A model generated the notes under the pieces. It was not told the origin of the DNA. It saw nothing but the letters and a program-made list of their open reading frames with translations, and searched no databases. This document shows positions 30,219 through 38,377 of a DNA stretch of 64,000 nucleotides, one piece after another (positions within the stretch are counted from its first letter, which is position 1; each line of letters begins with the position of its first letter). Made by a program: the position numbers and the translations under genes. Source of the DNA: Streptococcus sanguinis SK49. Lineage in GTDB: Bacteria; Bacillota; Bacilli; Lactobacillales; Streptococcaceae. Location of the stretch: assembly GCF_000212815.1 (NCBI RefSeq), contig NZ_GL890986.1, positions 372,001-436,000 of the forward strand. Direction: 5' to 3'.

Positions 30219-30954
30219 CCAGCAGCCGCGCGATGTCTGCTTCTAAGTTTTCCAAGGAAGTCGGATATTCTAGGGCAAGATAGCGCACATGGCTAAAGCG
30301 CTTCATGAGGCTAGGAGCATCTAACTCACCCTCAAATAAACTAGCAATCTCCACTTGACCATTTACATGACGGTAATTTTTGCAGTGGAGGTAATCGGTA
30401 ACTTCTGCCAAGCTAGCAAAAGCCTGCTCTATATCTTCTCCCAGCCAAGCCCAGTTGCCAAGGTCAAAGACGAAAGCAATAGGCAGGTCTGCTGCGCTGA
30501 CCTTGTTCATCATCAAACGGCAATTCTTGATACTGGCATAAAGAGAGTCTTGGTTATTTTCCAGCTTAAGTCCGACAGATGATTGAAAACTAGGCGCCAA
30601 CTCTGCCAAAGAAGCCACCGAAATCTGACCGGCATCGCCCGTGTTTAATTTGACAAAGGGAGCGCCCAAGAGCTCCGCTTCCTGCCGCAAAGTCTTAAGT
30701 TTCGGATTGACCCTATCTCCTATGACAAAATCCTCATTGACACTGTAAAAGAGCGACAGCCCTAGCTGGTCGGCTTTTTTTCTGATGTTTTTTAACTCTA
30801 CATCAATATCCCCTAAAAACTCTCGCCGAATTTCAACCCTTGAAAGTCCTAGCTCTTTGACGCTTTCTAGCAAATCTTCTTGCTTGACTCCCCTGTCTAA
30901 TTCTTCCTTAAAAGCAATCGTGTTGATAATCAATTCTTCTCGCTTTATTTTCAT
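30211..30954 (-). CDS. Sugar phosphate isomerase/epimerase-like TIM barrel (AP endonuclease 2 family)
   Basis: 247 residues. The xylose-isomerase-like fold is suggested by SRVEIRREF, PFVKLNTGDAG, LKLENNQDS and FVFDLGNWAWLGED, with Glu, Asp and His side chains placed as metal ligands, and a C-terminal VRYLALEYPT. It could epimerise or isomerise the pathway's keto sugar (phosphate). It is the last gene of the cassette, nine bases after the kinase gene. Substrate not deducible. Confidence 0.75.
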   Translation of the reverse strand: MKIKREELIINTIAFKEELDRGVKQEDLLESVKELGLSRVEIRREFLGDIDVELKNIRKKADQLGLSLFYSVNEDFVIGDRVNPKLKTLRQEAELLGAPFVKLNTGDAGQISVASLAELAPSFQSSVGLKLENNQDSLYASIKNCRLMMNKVSAADLPIAFVFDLGNWAWLGEDIEQAFASLAEVTDYLHCKNYRHVNGQVEIASLFEGELDAPSLMKRFSHVRYLALEYPTSLENLEADIARLLEK

Positions 30955-30963
30955 CCTAACCCT

Positions 30964-32487
30964 CTATTCTAATGTCGTCCGTAGCTGACAAAGCTCTGCC
31001 CAAGCAGGCTCCATGGCTGCAAGCAAACTTTGGTAAACGCGATATTTCCTTTGGTAAAGCTCATGTTCCTTAGCCTGAGGCTCAAAGCGCTCCTTGACCC
31101 GAACCATTTTTTCGACAGCTTCTTCTAGGCTTAAATCATCCACCGCTTGCAAGCAAGCAATGGCGCCGCCCAGACCCCCCAATTCTGGCGCTTCAACCGT
31201 CTCTACTGGGATATTTAAAATATCAGCGAACATCTGCATCCAAGCTGACGAATTTGTCGCACCGCCTGACAAGCGCAAAGCGCGCGGTCTTTGCTCAACC
31301 GTCGCTAGCAAATCATCGATATGCTGCTTGTGCGCATAGACAATCCCCTCATAAACCGCCCGAATCATCTCTGACTTGCTGGACTGGGTTGTCAGACCAA
31401 AGAAACAAGCCTCAGCAGCTCTGCCGATATTGTTGCCATAAAGAAAAGGGAAAAAGAGAATCTTGCTGTAAGAAGCGTCCGTCTCCTGCAAAAACACTTC
31501 CAGTACATCGTAAATAGAGGAATTTGAAGCCTTGAGATGTTGGATTTCCTCCATCATCAGCATTTTTATCATAGTATCCAAATTGCCCGCCGAAGTTGGG
31601 CTGCCTGCCTCTATCAAAAAATCGCGATTGGGAAAATAAGAGTGCATCAAGCCGCTATCTTGGCTGACTGCCGTCTTGCTGGGATAAGTATTGATATTCC
31701 AAGTGCCTGAAATCACGCTAAAAGTGCTGGCGTCTAAGACGCCAGAGCCGATTGCGCAAGCATCAATATCAAAGAGCCCACCAACCACAGGCGTTCCTGC
31801 AAGAAGTCCCGTTGCTGCGGCAGCTTCTTGGGTCAAGCCACCAACAAGCTCTGCATAGTCCACTTGGGGCGCCAAAAGCTCGTACATTTCTTCAATACCA
31901 AAGAAAGCCGTAATTCTTTTGTCGTAAGTGCCCGTCTGGAAGTTAATCCAGTGATTGCCCGAAGCATCTCCTATCTCTTGCTGAATACGCCCAGTCAGCT
32001 TGAAGCGGACATAGTCCTTGGCCGACAGAATTGCCCCAATATTCTGGTAAATCTCTGGTTCATACTCTTTGAACCAGCGAAGCAAAACGGGATTTTGCAC
32101 GGCAGCAACATGCTGGTGCGTCAAGTCCCAGATTTCGTCTAGCCGCTCCTCAAATTCTTGAGCCAGCTCGACCGCTCGCTCATCTGTAGACAAGATACCG
32201 CGCGTAAATTCCTGACCGTTTTTGTCCAGCAGATAGAGGCCTTTCCCATGACCAATACAGGCAAGAGCGCTGATGTCTTCTGCCTTAAGCTGGGCATTTT
32301 TGACAGCTTGCCTCATAGCCTGACGAATCCCCTGCCAGGTCTCTTTCAAATCCACTTCGCGATAGCCTGCTTTTTCCTCAATCTTCTTGGTACTAAAAGC
32401 AGACTGCCCTAATTGTCGCCCTTCTTCATCAAATACGATTGCCTTGGTATTGGTGCCCCCATAATCGATACTTAAAAAATATTTCAT
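30964..32487 (-). CDS. FGGY-family carbohydrate kinase
   Basis: 507 residues. N-terminal phosphate loop DYGGTNTKAIVFD, the sugar-side motif CIGHGKGLYLLDKNG, and the second-domain FGGY adenine-binding region ALRLSGGATNSSAWMQMFAD. Phosphorylates a ketose or sugar-acid-derived pentulose; the GHGKGLYLLD segment resembles L-xylulose kinases (LyxK), an attractive fit because L-xylulose-5-phosphate is the UlaE substrate. That link is inference. Having a kinase in an operon with an EIIC but no IIA or IIB suggests that the sugar enters unphosphorylated. Confidence 0.85.
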   Translation of the reverse strand: MKYFLSIDYGGTNTKAIVFDEEGRQLGQSAFSTKKIEEKAGYREVDLKETWQGIRQAMRQAVKNAQLKAEDISALACIGHGKGLYLLDKNGQEFTRGILSTDERAVELAQEFEERLDEIWDLTHQHVAAVQNPVLLRWFKEYEPEIYQNIGAILSAKDYVRFKLTGRIQQEIGDASGNHWINFQTGTYDKRITAFFGIEEMYELLAPQVDYAELVGGLTQEAAAATGLLAGTPVVGGLFDIDACAIGSGVLDASTFSVISGTWNINTYPSKTAVSQDSGLMHSYFPNRDFLIEAGSPTSAGNLDTMIKMLMMEEIQHLKASNSSIYDVLEVFLQETDASYSKILFFPFLYGNNIGRAAEACFFGLTTQSSKSEMIRAVYEGIVYAHKQHIDDLLATVEQRPRALRLSGGATNSSAWMQMFADILNIPVETVEAPELGGLGGAIACLQAVDDLSLEEAVEKMVRVKERFEPQAKEHELYQRKYRVYQSLLAAMEPAWAELCQLRTTLE

Positions 32488-32562
32488 TTTTCTCCTCCGA
32501 TTTCAAGTATAAAAGAAGCTGAGATTGCCTCACAGCTTCTTTATGAACAAGCACATGCGGCT

Positions 32563-33552
32563 TTAGTACAAGCCTAATTCCTTAGTCGCTGCATCAACCG
32601 CTTCACGGTTTGCTTGAACAGCCGACGGCTTAAAGTAAACGCGCTCTGCATTATTGTAGAGGACATCTTCTAGCTCTTCTGGCGTGAAAATATCCACGTG
32701 CTCCAGCCAAGTTGCCAACTCTTCATAAGTGTTAAAAGTAGCTGACCAAGGCGAATCTGTGCCCCAGATTATGCGCTTCGCTCCCAGCACTTCCTTAGCA
32801 ATCCGAACATTCTTTTCAGATTTAGGGAATGGGAAAGTATCTGGACGGTCAATATCTTGGATAGCAGAAATATCTGTGTAGATGTTTGGTAAATCTTTCC
32901 ACATGCTGAGTTCCGCCCGCAGACGATTTGGTGTATCTGCATGCGGGAATGACAAATGGCAGACAACAAAGTCAAGGCTTGGGTGCAAACGAGCAAGATT
33001 GGCAATAGCATCCGGCTGGTGGCTGATTTGGTCAAAGTTGCCATAGTCCACAGTGATAACGAAGCCTGGATAATCCAGCAAGTAGCTCAAAATCAAGCTG
33101 ACATGCGGGTCGCTGTCCAAGCGGAAAGGCGTCTTTTGTCCACGATAGCCGTGGATACCACCACCTTGGCTGATTTCAAATTTGAGTGCTCTAAAGCCCA
33201 GCTCTTCTACATGACGGCGAACAATCTGCATGGCATTTTCAGCAAATGGATCCACCGAAAATGCGCCTGTAAAGCGGTCTGGGTAGCGCTTAATCGCCAG
33301 ATGAGTATAGTAGTTTTGATAGCCATTCAAGTGTCCTTGCAAAATCACCGCTTTCTCAATATCATTGGCATCCATGTACTTCAAGAAAGCCTCTGCTGTA
33401 AAGTCCTTGTCGCCATAGCCGTCTGGAATGAGCTTAATCAATTCGCCGTCGTCCCAAATGGCATAGCCATTGCCCAGAGCATTCAGTCTGCCCTTGCCGT
33501 TAAAACCAGCAATGGTATTTAAAATATGTGCATGTCCGTCAATTTTCTTCAT
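32563..33552 (-). CDS. Amidohydrolase-2 family hydrolase (lactonase-like)
   Basis: 329 residues. Begins MKKIDGHAHIL with the HxH metal motif; further ligands or catalytic residues are in LKFEISQGGGIHG, FVVCHLSFPH and IIWGTDSPW, the ordering seen in amidohydrolase-2 proteins such as sugar lactonases and gamma-resorcylate decarboxylases. Start at 33552 with GGAGG eight bases upstream; an earlier in-frame ATG has no such site. In a sugar cassette, hydrolysis of a sugar lactone is the most economical role, but this is inferred. Confidence 0.78.
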   Translation of the reverse strand: MKKIDGHAHILNTIAGFNGKGRLNALGNGYAIWDDGELIKLIPDGYGDKDFTAEAFLKYMDANDIEKAVILQGHLNGYQNYYTHLAIKRYPDRFTGAFSVDPFAENAMQIVRRHVEELGFRALKFEISQGGGIHGYRGQKTPFRLDSDPHVSLILSYLLDYPGFVITVDYGNFDQISHQPDAIANLARLHPSLDFVVCHLSFPHADTPNRLRAELSMWKDLPNIYTDISAIQDIDRPDTFPFPKSEKNVRIAKEVLGAKRIIWGTDSPWSATFNTYEELATWLEHVDIFTPEELEDVLYNNAERVYFKPSAVQANREAVDAATKELGLY

Positions 33553-33585
33553 GATACAGTCCTCCAAATTCAAATCTGTCATTCA

Positions 33586-35037
33586 TTAGTCTTCGCTAAT
33601 CATAATCTTTTCTTTACTTCCTTCAAAGCCACTATTTTTATCTGCCATTTTCCGCAAATAAGCGTAGATAGACTCGCGTTTTGTCCGTAGGAAGAAAAGA
33701 GACACTAGGTAAACAGCAATCGTCACGCCAATCCAAAGCGGATTGCCCGAAATCCAAGCAAAGAAGACGAGAGCCGTCAAAGGGTGAGCCAAAAGATTGA
33801 AACTCATAATCAAGACCACTCCTGCTGGCAAGACCGCTCCATATTGCTGCACAGCTTCCGTATAAATTGGACCGAGGGCGCTGGCCGCATAAAGTCCCAG
33901 TGAAAACCAAACGATTCCGTTTAGGATCGCCTTGAGGATATTTCCTTTTGATACGGCAATCATGGCTTCAATCATAAAGGGAATAGCAATCAAGTCAACG
34001 ACTGGAAGCGCGCGGTTGCCCGGCAAAATCAAGGAAATCAAGACCATGATTGGCACCAGAATGAGCCCCGCAATGATAGTGGCAGGTTCACCAAAACCAA
34101 CTCCGTCATCCACTGCGATAAACCAGCGTTTCTTGTCTGCCAGTCCGTCTTCTTCTTCGCTTTCTTTTTTCTTGTTCTTTTCGACCGCTTCAGCCAGAGG
34201 TCCGAAAGCGCTTGCAAAGACGCCTGTAATCAAGGGGAAAATGGTCATAACGGCTGCAAGTGACATGGCAAAACCTAGAATGCCACCCCAGACTTCCAAA
34301 CTCGCCAGATTTTTCAAGCTACCGAGAATCCCGATAATCATCCCCAGCAAGAAACCGAGAGTCATGGGTTCTCCGAAAATTCCCAGCTTGGTTTTCAGCG
34401 ATTCTGGATTGAGTTTGACCTTGTTAATACCGATAAGGTTCCACAGCGGATCCAATACTAAGGCTGGAATCAAGGTTTCGATATTGTGAATAGAGTTGAT
34501 TGTTGCATTTTTGACTCTGTAGTATTCTGACCAGCGCTCTGCTACCACTTCTGACATAATCAGTGAGTAAAGAAGGACAAAGACCATGAAAGCAAAGGAG
34601 AGGATAAAGTTTCCTGTTGCCGCATAAGCCATGGTTCCCCAAATCATGTAACCGAAGTTATTCCAGAGATTGGACGGTACAAAGACCCGCGTAATCCCAA
34701 AAAGGAAAAGAAGCAACTCAATCAGCAGACCAAAAACGAAGAAGGACAGACCGATTGAAGAAGAGAAGGCAGTCAGAGAACCCGTTTGCCAACCGATGTC
34801 AACGATAGGCAAATTGAGCCCTGCCGTGTCAACCATTTGCTGGATGTACTTGGTTACCAGCGGTGTAAAAGCAGAGATGACCCAGCCAAATCCTGTCAAA
34901 CCAACCCCCGCGCGCAGGGCACTGAAAAAAGCGCGCTTGGGACTGACTTTCAAGAACAGACTAACAATAAAAATCATTACTGGCACAACGATTGTTGCAC
35001 CAAAAACATCGAAAAATTTTTGTAAGGCTTCTAGCAT
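33586..35037 (-). CDS. PTS galactitol-type EIIC (GatC family), without cognate IIA or IIB nearby
   Basis: 483 residues, about 10-12 hydrophobic segments. GatC-like features: an N-terminal PVMIFIVSLFLKVSPKRAF segment, LWNNFGYMIWG, DGVGFGEPATI, and a charged central loop (KKKESEEEDGLADKKR). Galactitol-type permeases normally work with separate GatA and GatB proteins; neither is in this operon. The neighbouring genes encode a dehydrogenase and a kinase, so it may import its substrate by facilitated transport or borrow IIA and IIB from elsewhere. Confidence 0.85.
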   Translation of the reverse strand: MLEALQKFFDVFGATIVVPVMIFIVSLFLKVSPKRAFFSALRAGVGLTGFGWVISAFTPLVTKYIQQMVDTAGLNLPIVDIGWQTGSLTAFSSSIGLSFFVFGLLIELLLFLFGITRVFVPSNLWNNFGYMIWGTMAYAATGNFILSFAFMVFVLLYSLIMSEVVAERWSEYYRVKNATINSIHNIETLIPALVLDPLWNLIGINKVKLNPESLKTKLGIFGEPMTLGFLLGMIIGILGSLKNLASLEVWGGILGFAMSLAAVMTIFPLITGVFASAFGPLAEAVEKNKKKESEEEDGLADKKRWFIAVDDGVGFGEPATIIAGLILVPIMVLISLILPGNRALPVVDLIAIPFMIEAMIAVSKGNILKAILNGIVWFSLGLYAASALGPIYTEAVQQYGAVLPAGVVLIMSFNLLAHPLTALVFFAWISGNPLWIGVTIAVYLVSLFFLRTKRESIYAYLRKMADKNSGFEGSKEKIMISED

Positions 35038-35060
35038 AGTTTTACCCTTTTTCCTTTATT

Positions 35061-36017
35061 TTATTTGTTTACGACATTGACAGGGTTCCCTTCGAAGAAG
35101 GAAAGAATATTCGCTGCGGCTTCTGCTGCCAAGGTACGGCGACCTTCAATCGTTCCCGTTCCTGCATGCGGCGCCATGATAACATTGTCCAAAGCGCGAA
35201 GCTCTTCAGAAACTTCTGGCTCAAACTCAAAGACATCCAAACCAGCTCCCGCTATCTCTCCAGTTTTAAGCGCTTCAATCAAGTCTTCTTCAGACACAAT
35301 CGGACCACGCGCTGCATTGATTAGATAGCTTCTGTTCTTCATTTTCTTGAACACTTCTTTGTTAAATTTGTGGTGAGTGGACGGTAGAGACGGAGCATGA
35401 ATGGTAATGACATCAGCCTTCTCAACCAAATCATCAAATTCCACATAGCTAACGCCCAATTCTTTTTCCCTCTCCTCTGGCAATCGATAGAGGTCGTGAT
35501 AGAGCACTTTCATCCCAAAAGCCTTGGCGAAGCCAGCCACAGTTGAACCAATACGCCCCATACCGTAGATACCAAGCGTTGCGCCCTCAAGTGTCAGCCC
35601 TTGATAGCGTCTTTCGCTCGGGTCAATCCAGTTTCCTGTACGGACAATCTTGTCATAGAAGGCTAAACGTTTGGTAGCGGCTAAGAGAAGGGCAAAAGTC
35701 ATTTCAGCTGTCGGTACCCGCACGGCTTGCGGCGAATTGGAGACCACAATCCCTTTTTGTTTGGCGTATTCGATGTCCACATGGTCAAAACCAACCGCAT
35801 TAAGAGAGATGATTTGCAAGTTTTTCCCCGCATCGATCATTTCCTTGTCCCCTTTTTGTCCCATTAAGAGCCAAGCGTCGTACTCAGGCAAGTGTTCCAG
35901 CACATAGTCGCGTGAAAACGGCTCCCCGTCTGAGTAGGTCACGTCGTACTTTTCCATTAGCTTGACCAAGCCTTCCTTAGGCACAATTCCCGTCACAAGA
36001 ACTTTCTTCTTAGGCAT
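35061..36017 (-). CDS. D-2-hydroxyacid dehydrogenase (NAD-dependent)
   Basis: 318 residues beginning MPKKKVLVTGIVPKEG. Nucleotide-binding motif LGIYGMGRIGSTVAGFAKAFGM, with catalytic Arg in INAARGPIVSEEDL, Glu in the GLDVFEFEPEVSEEL region and His in MAPHAGTGT. Reduces 2-keto acids or oxidises D-2-hydroxyacids (glyoxylate/hydroxypyruvate reductase, phosphoglycerate dehydrogenase-like). Start 36017 follows AGGAGG; upstream in-frame ATGs lie in the previous gene, which this one overlaps by 8 bases. In this cassette a sugar acid is the probable substrate. Confidence 0.87.
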   Translation of the reverse strand: MPKKKVLVTGIVPKEGLVKLMEKYDVTYSDGEPFSRDYVLEHLPEYDAWLLMGQKGDKEMIDAGKNLQIISLNAVGFDHVDIEYAKQKGIVVSNSPQAVRVPTAEMTFALLLAATKRLAFYDKIVRTGNWIDPSERRYQGLTLEGATLGIYGMGRIGSTVAGFAKAFGMKVLYHDLYRLPEEREKELGVSYVEFDDLVEKADVITIHAPSLPSTHHKFNKEVFKKMKNRSYLINAARGPIVSEEDLIEALKTGEIAGAGLDVFEFEPEVSEELRALDNVIMAPHAGTGTIEGRRTLAAEAAANILSFFEGNPVNVVNK

Positions 36018-37041
36018 TCTTTTCCTCCTTTTGTAGTTCGTAAAGAGCAACTGTATTTTTCCCATTATTCGCCGAAAAGATATAGGATTTTCCAGCTTTT
36101 TCAAAAGCCAAACAGTTGCTAGAAGCAACTTCTGGAGCAATCATGTGTTCCAGAAAACGTCCATTTTCATAGGTAAAAGCAAGCAAGTGCTTCTTCCCTG
36201 AGCGCCAGCCAAAGACAAAGGTTGGCTGACCGAGTAAAGTCCCCGACCAGATAGCGTGCCCAAAAGGCGTCGCTTCTGGATAGGCAAATAATTCCTCCTT
36301 AAAATCTTCTGACAAAATTCGCAAGCTATCGCCATGGAAAGCCTGGATAATCATATTTTCCAGACGACCGTCACCGTCCATGTCCAACTGCACAATATCG
36401 CTCGTTTCTTCATCAAAGAGCTGGGTCAAAGTCCAGTCAGACGCACCCTGCGGATAGTCCAAACGATAAATCCCTTCCACCGCTGTGATAAGCGAGTAAT
36501 GCTCCGCGTGAACAGGATAGTAACCGTGATTTTTCTTGAGCCGAAGTGGCAATTCTTCTACATTTGTCAGCTGCCTTACCTGTTTATCAAAATGACCGAC
36601 AAAAATTTTCCCGTCATCCGACCAGTCCTCGACAAACTGCTTGGAATTGGCAATCGTACAACCGATAAAAAGAATAGCTCCACGCTCATTGTCAACTAAA
36701 TCAAAGCGATGCAGATAAGGAAAAGCCCCCACTTCCGTGATTGTCCACTTGCCCTCGCCCTCGAACTGTCCGTGAACAATCCGGCAATCCTTGGCATCAA
36801 AACCGGGATAAAAGCGCTGGGTTGCCAAGAAATCCAGCGTCCCTGGCACTTGGATAATGGACATGGTGCCACCAACCTCGCTCCAAACCACCGTCCTTGC
36901 GAAATCGCGATTGACATCATAGGCCAAGCAGGCATTTTCGGTCTCCGAAGCCACCAAAAGATAGTCGTTAGCGCTATCGGTCAACCTTGCAACGGCATAG
37001 CAGGCATCCAAGGGGTCGCTTAATATTGTTTTACTATTCAC
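36010..37041 (-). CDS. Uncharacterised FG-GAP-like beta-propeller protein, first gene of the sugar cassette
   Basis: 343 residues from a GTG start preceded by AAAGGAG. No signal peptide or membrane segment. It is built of repeated beta-strand blocks separated by W/F/G/D turns (ARTVVWSEVGGTM, GKIFVGHFDKQVR, GIYRLDYPQGASDW, PTFVFGWRSGKKHLLAF). One acidic loop, DMDGDGRLENMII, matches FG-GAP/EF-hand-like calcium loops. Propeller proteins of this sort usually sit outside the cell or act as aldonolactonases; a cytosolic one first in a sugar operon is unusual. No specific family recognised. It could be a lactonase or mutarotase-like protein. Confidence 0.65.
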   Translation of the reverse strand: MNSKTILSDPLDACYAVARLTDSANDYLLVASETENACLAYDVNRDFARTVVWSEVGGTMSIIQVPGTLDFLATQRFYPGFDAKDCRIVHGQFEGEGKWTITEVGAFPYLHRFDLVDNERGAILFIGCTIANSKQFVEDWSDDGKIFVGHFDKQVRQLTNVEELPLRLKKNHGYYPVHAEHYSLITAVEGIYRLDYPQGASDWTLTQLFDEETSDIVQLDMDGDGRLENMIIQAFHGDSLRILSEDFKEELFAYPEATPFGHAIWSGTLLGQPTFVFGWRSGKKHLLAFTYENGRFLEHMIAPEVASSNCLAFEKAGKSYIFSANNGKNTVALYELQKEEKNA

Positions 37042-37102
37042 TTGGTCTCCTTTCTAGACGAGCAATCAACCTTTCACTGCGAAATTATTTTCAAACTCTG
37101 GG

Positions 37103-37115
37103 CGAAGCGGTTAAC
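37103..37115 (+). promoter_or_regulatory. LacI-type operator, distal
   Basis: CGAAGCGGTTAAC, an inverted copy of the element at 37172-37188. It lies in the untranslated leader of the cassette. Confidence 0.5.
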
Positions 37116-37171
37116 TTATTTTCAAAAAATAAAAGTGAACTACGTTTCCCTTATAAAATAATGCTTTAATT

Positions 37172-37188
37172 ATGGTTAACCGTTTCAC
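37172..37188 (-). promoter_or_regulatory. LacI-type operator, promoter-proximal
   Basis: GTGAAACGGTTAACCAT on the minus strand, starting about 14 bases past the -10. It shares GAARCGGTTAAC with the element at 37103-37115, and a pair could allow looping by the LacI protein encoded just upstream. Confidence 0.55.
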
Positions 37189-37202
37189 TTTTCTACTGTC
37201 AT

Positions 37203-37231
37203 AGTATACACTATTCTCTTTAGAATTGCAA
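37203..37231 (-). promoter_or_regulatory. Promoter of the seven-gene sugar cassette
   Basis: Minus strand TTGCAA (37226-37231), 17-base spacer, TATACT (37203-37208), with a leader of about 155 bases before the GTG start. Confidence 0.75.
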
Positions 37232-37241
37232 GCGGTTTCAA
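37227..37241 (-). promoter_or_regulatory. cre site at the sugar-cassette promoter
   Basis: TTGAAACCGCTTGCA on the minus strand fits all fixed positions of WTGNAANCGNWNNCW and overlaps the -35 hexamer, predicting CcpA repression. Confidence 0.75.
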
Positions 37242-37251
37242 AAAATATTTT

Positions 37252-37280
37252 AAAAAAAGTATCCACTCGTGCGAATACTT
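37252..37280 (-). terminator. Terminator of the lacI-family gene
   Basis: Minus strand AAGTAT/ATACTT arms around a purine-rich loop, with T7 immediately after. Confidence 0.65.
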
Positions 37281-37285
37281 CATTT

Positions 37286-38269
37286 CTAAAAAGAGCTTCT
37301 AAGAACTGTAAAGCTAGGAACGACAAGGAGTTGAGCAGGTTCCGCCGCTAGCTCTCCTCTTAATTTTTTGATTAGATGTTCTGCTGCCACTTGACCAATT
37401 TTATAAGAATCTTGGCGAATACAGGACACATTCGGATTTAAAACCTCCATCCATTCCAAATCCTCGTAGGAACCCAGACCAAAATCACGGGGATAGCTGT
37501 AGTCGGTCTTGTTCAAGATTTTCATAAAATCAAGTAGGGCTGGGCCGTTCATGGTGAAAAAAGCGATTTTTTCTTGCCTTTGCTCAATCAACTGAAGAAT
37601 TTTTTGAGCTGTCCCGTCTTGTCCCAAAACCAAAAGTTTCTCTGGGTCAGCCGAAACCTCTTCTTTAAAGCCCTGATAACGCATTTCCCGCGTCGAAATC
37701 CCCTCAATCGGAAAGGTGACAAAGTAAATGTCTTCATAGCCTGCCTTCTTCATTTCTGCCAGAAAAGCCTTGGTCGAGTTACGATTATTAGATACAACCG
37801 TGTCCAGCGTCACTTCTCTCGATTGCCTGTCCACTAGAACCGTCCGCTTCTTACTCAGCTTTTGAATCAGGAGCGAATTGGCATCCACCGTATCGAGAAT
37901 AATCCCTGAGACATTCTGCTGCTGAAGCCGCTCGATATTTTCCTGCTCAATCAGCTGGTCATTGTCCGAATTGGTAAAGTTAACCGTGTAGCCGTATTTC
38001 TTGCAAGTGTCATGAATTCCTTTGATAACTGAGGAAATGAAGGGGTTGGTGATATCCGCAATCACAACGCCAATCGTCTTGGTGTCTCTGGTCACCAAAC
38101 TCTGCGCCATTTTGTTGGGTTGATAGCCCGTTTCTTCAATGGCCAGCCGGATTTTCTCCCTCGTCTCCAAAGACATTTTCCGCATATTTCCATTTAAGTA
38201 ATAGGAAATCGTCGCCTTGGACACCCCAACCAAGCTAGCAATATCATTGATTGTTACTTTTTTTGTCAT
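37286..38269 (-). CDS. LacI-family transcriptional regulator
   Basis: 327 residues. N-terminal LacI HTH and hinge (TINDIASLVGVSKATISYYL, then AQSLVTRDTKTIGVV), followed by a periplasmic-binding-like effector domain (DITNPFISSVIKGIHD, SGIILDTVDANS, GLGSYEDLEWMEVL). It resembles KdgR-like regulators of sugar-acid genes. The next transcription unit starts about 80 bases downstream and carries paired GGTTAAC operators, so it is the most likely repressor of the cassette. A TATAAT preceded by TGG at 38301-38306 is its probable extended -10. Confidence 0.85.
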   Translation of the reverse strand: MTKKVTINDIASLVGVSKATISYYLNGNMRKMSLETREKIRLAIEETGYQPNKMAQSLVTRDTKTIGVVIADITNPFISSVIKGIHDTCKKYGYTVNFTNSDNDQLIEQENIERLQQQNVSGIILDTVDANSLLIQKLSKKRTVLVDRQSREVTLDTVVSNNRNSTKAFLAEMKKAGYEDIYFVTFPIEGISTREMRYQGFKEEVSADPEKLLVLGQDGTAQKILQLIEQRQEKIAFFTMNGPALLDFMKILNKTDYSYPRDFGLGSYEDLEWMEVLNPNVSCIRQDSYKIGQVAAEHLIKKLRGELAAEPAQLLVVPSFTVLRSSF

Positions 38270-38300
38270 TTTGTTCTTTCTAACTCATCAAATTGCATTT

Positions 38301-38306
38301 ATTATA
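38301..38306 (-). promoter_or_regulatory. Extended -10 of the lacI-family gene
   Basis: TATAAT with TGG immediately before it on the minus strand, 31 bases upstream of the ATG and after the ula terminator. Confidence 0.55.
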
Positions 38307-38342
38307 CCACTTTAAAAATCAAGATGCCACTTAAAACCAACA

Positions 38343-38366
38343 CAAAAAAGCAATCCCTGGGACTGC
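38343..38366 (-). terminator. Terminator of the ula operon
   Basis: Minus strand GCAGTCCC/GGGATTGC stem (one G-U pair) with a one-base apex as drawn, followed by T6. It separates ulaF from the lacI-family gene. Confidence 0.7.
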
Positions 38367-38377
38367 TCTTTGTTTTT

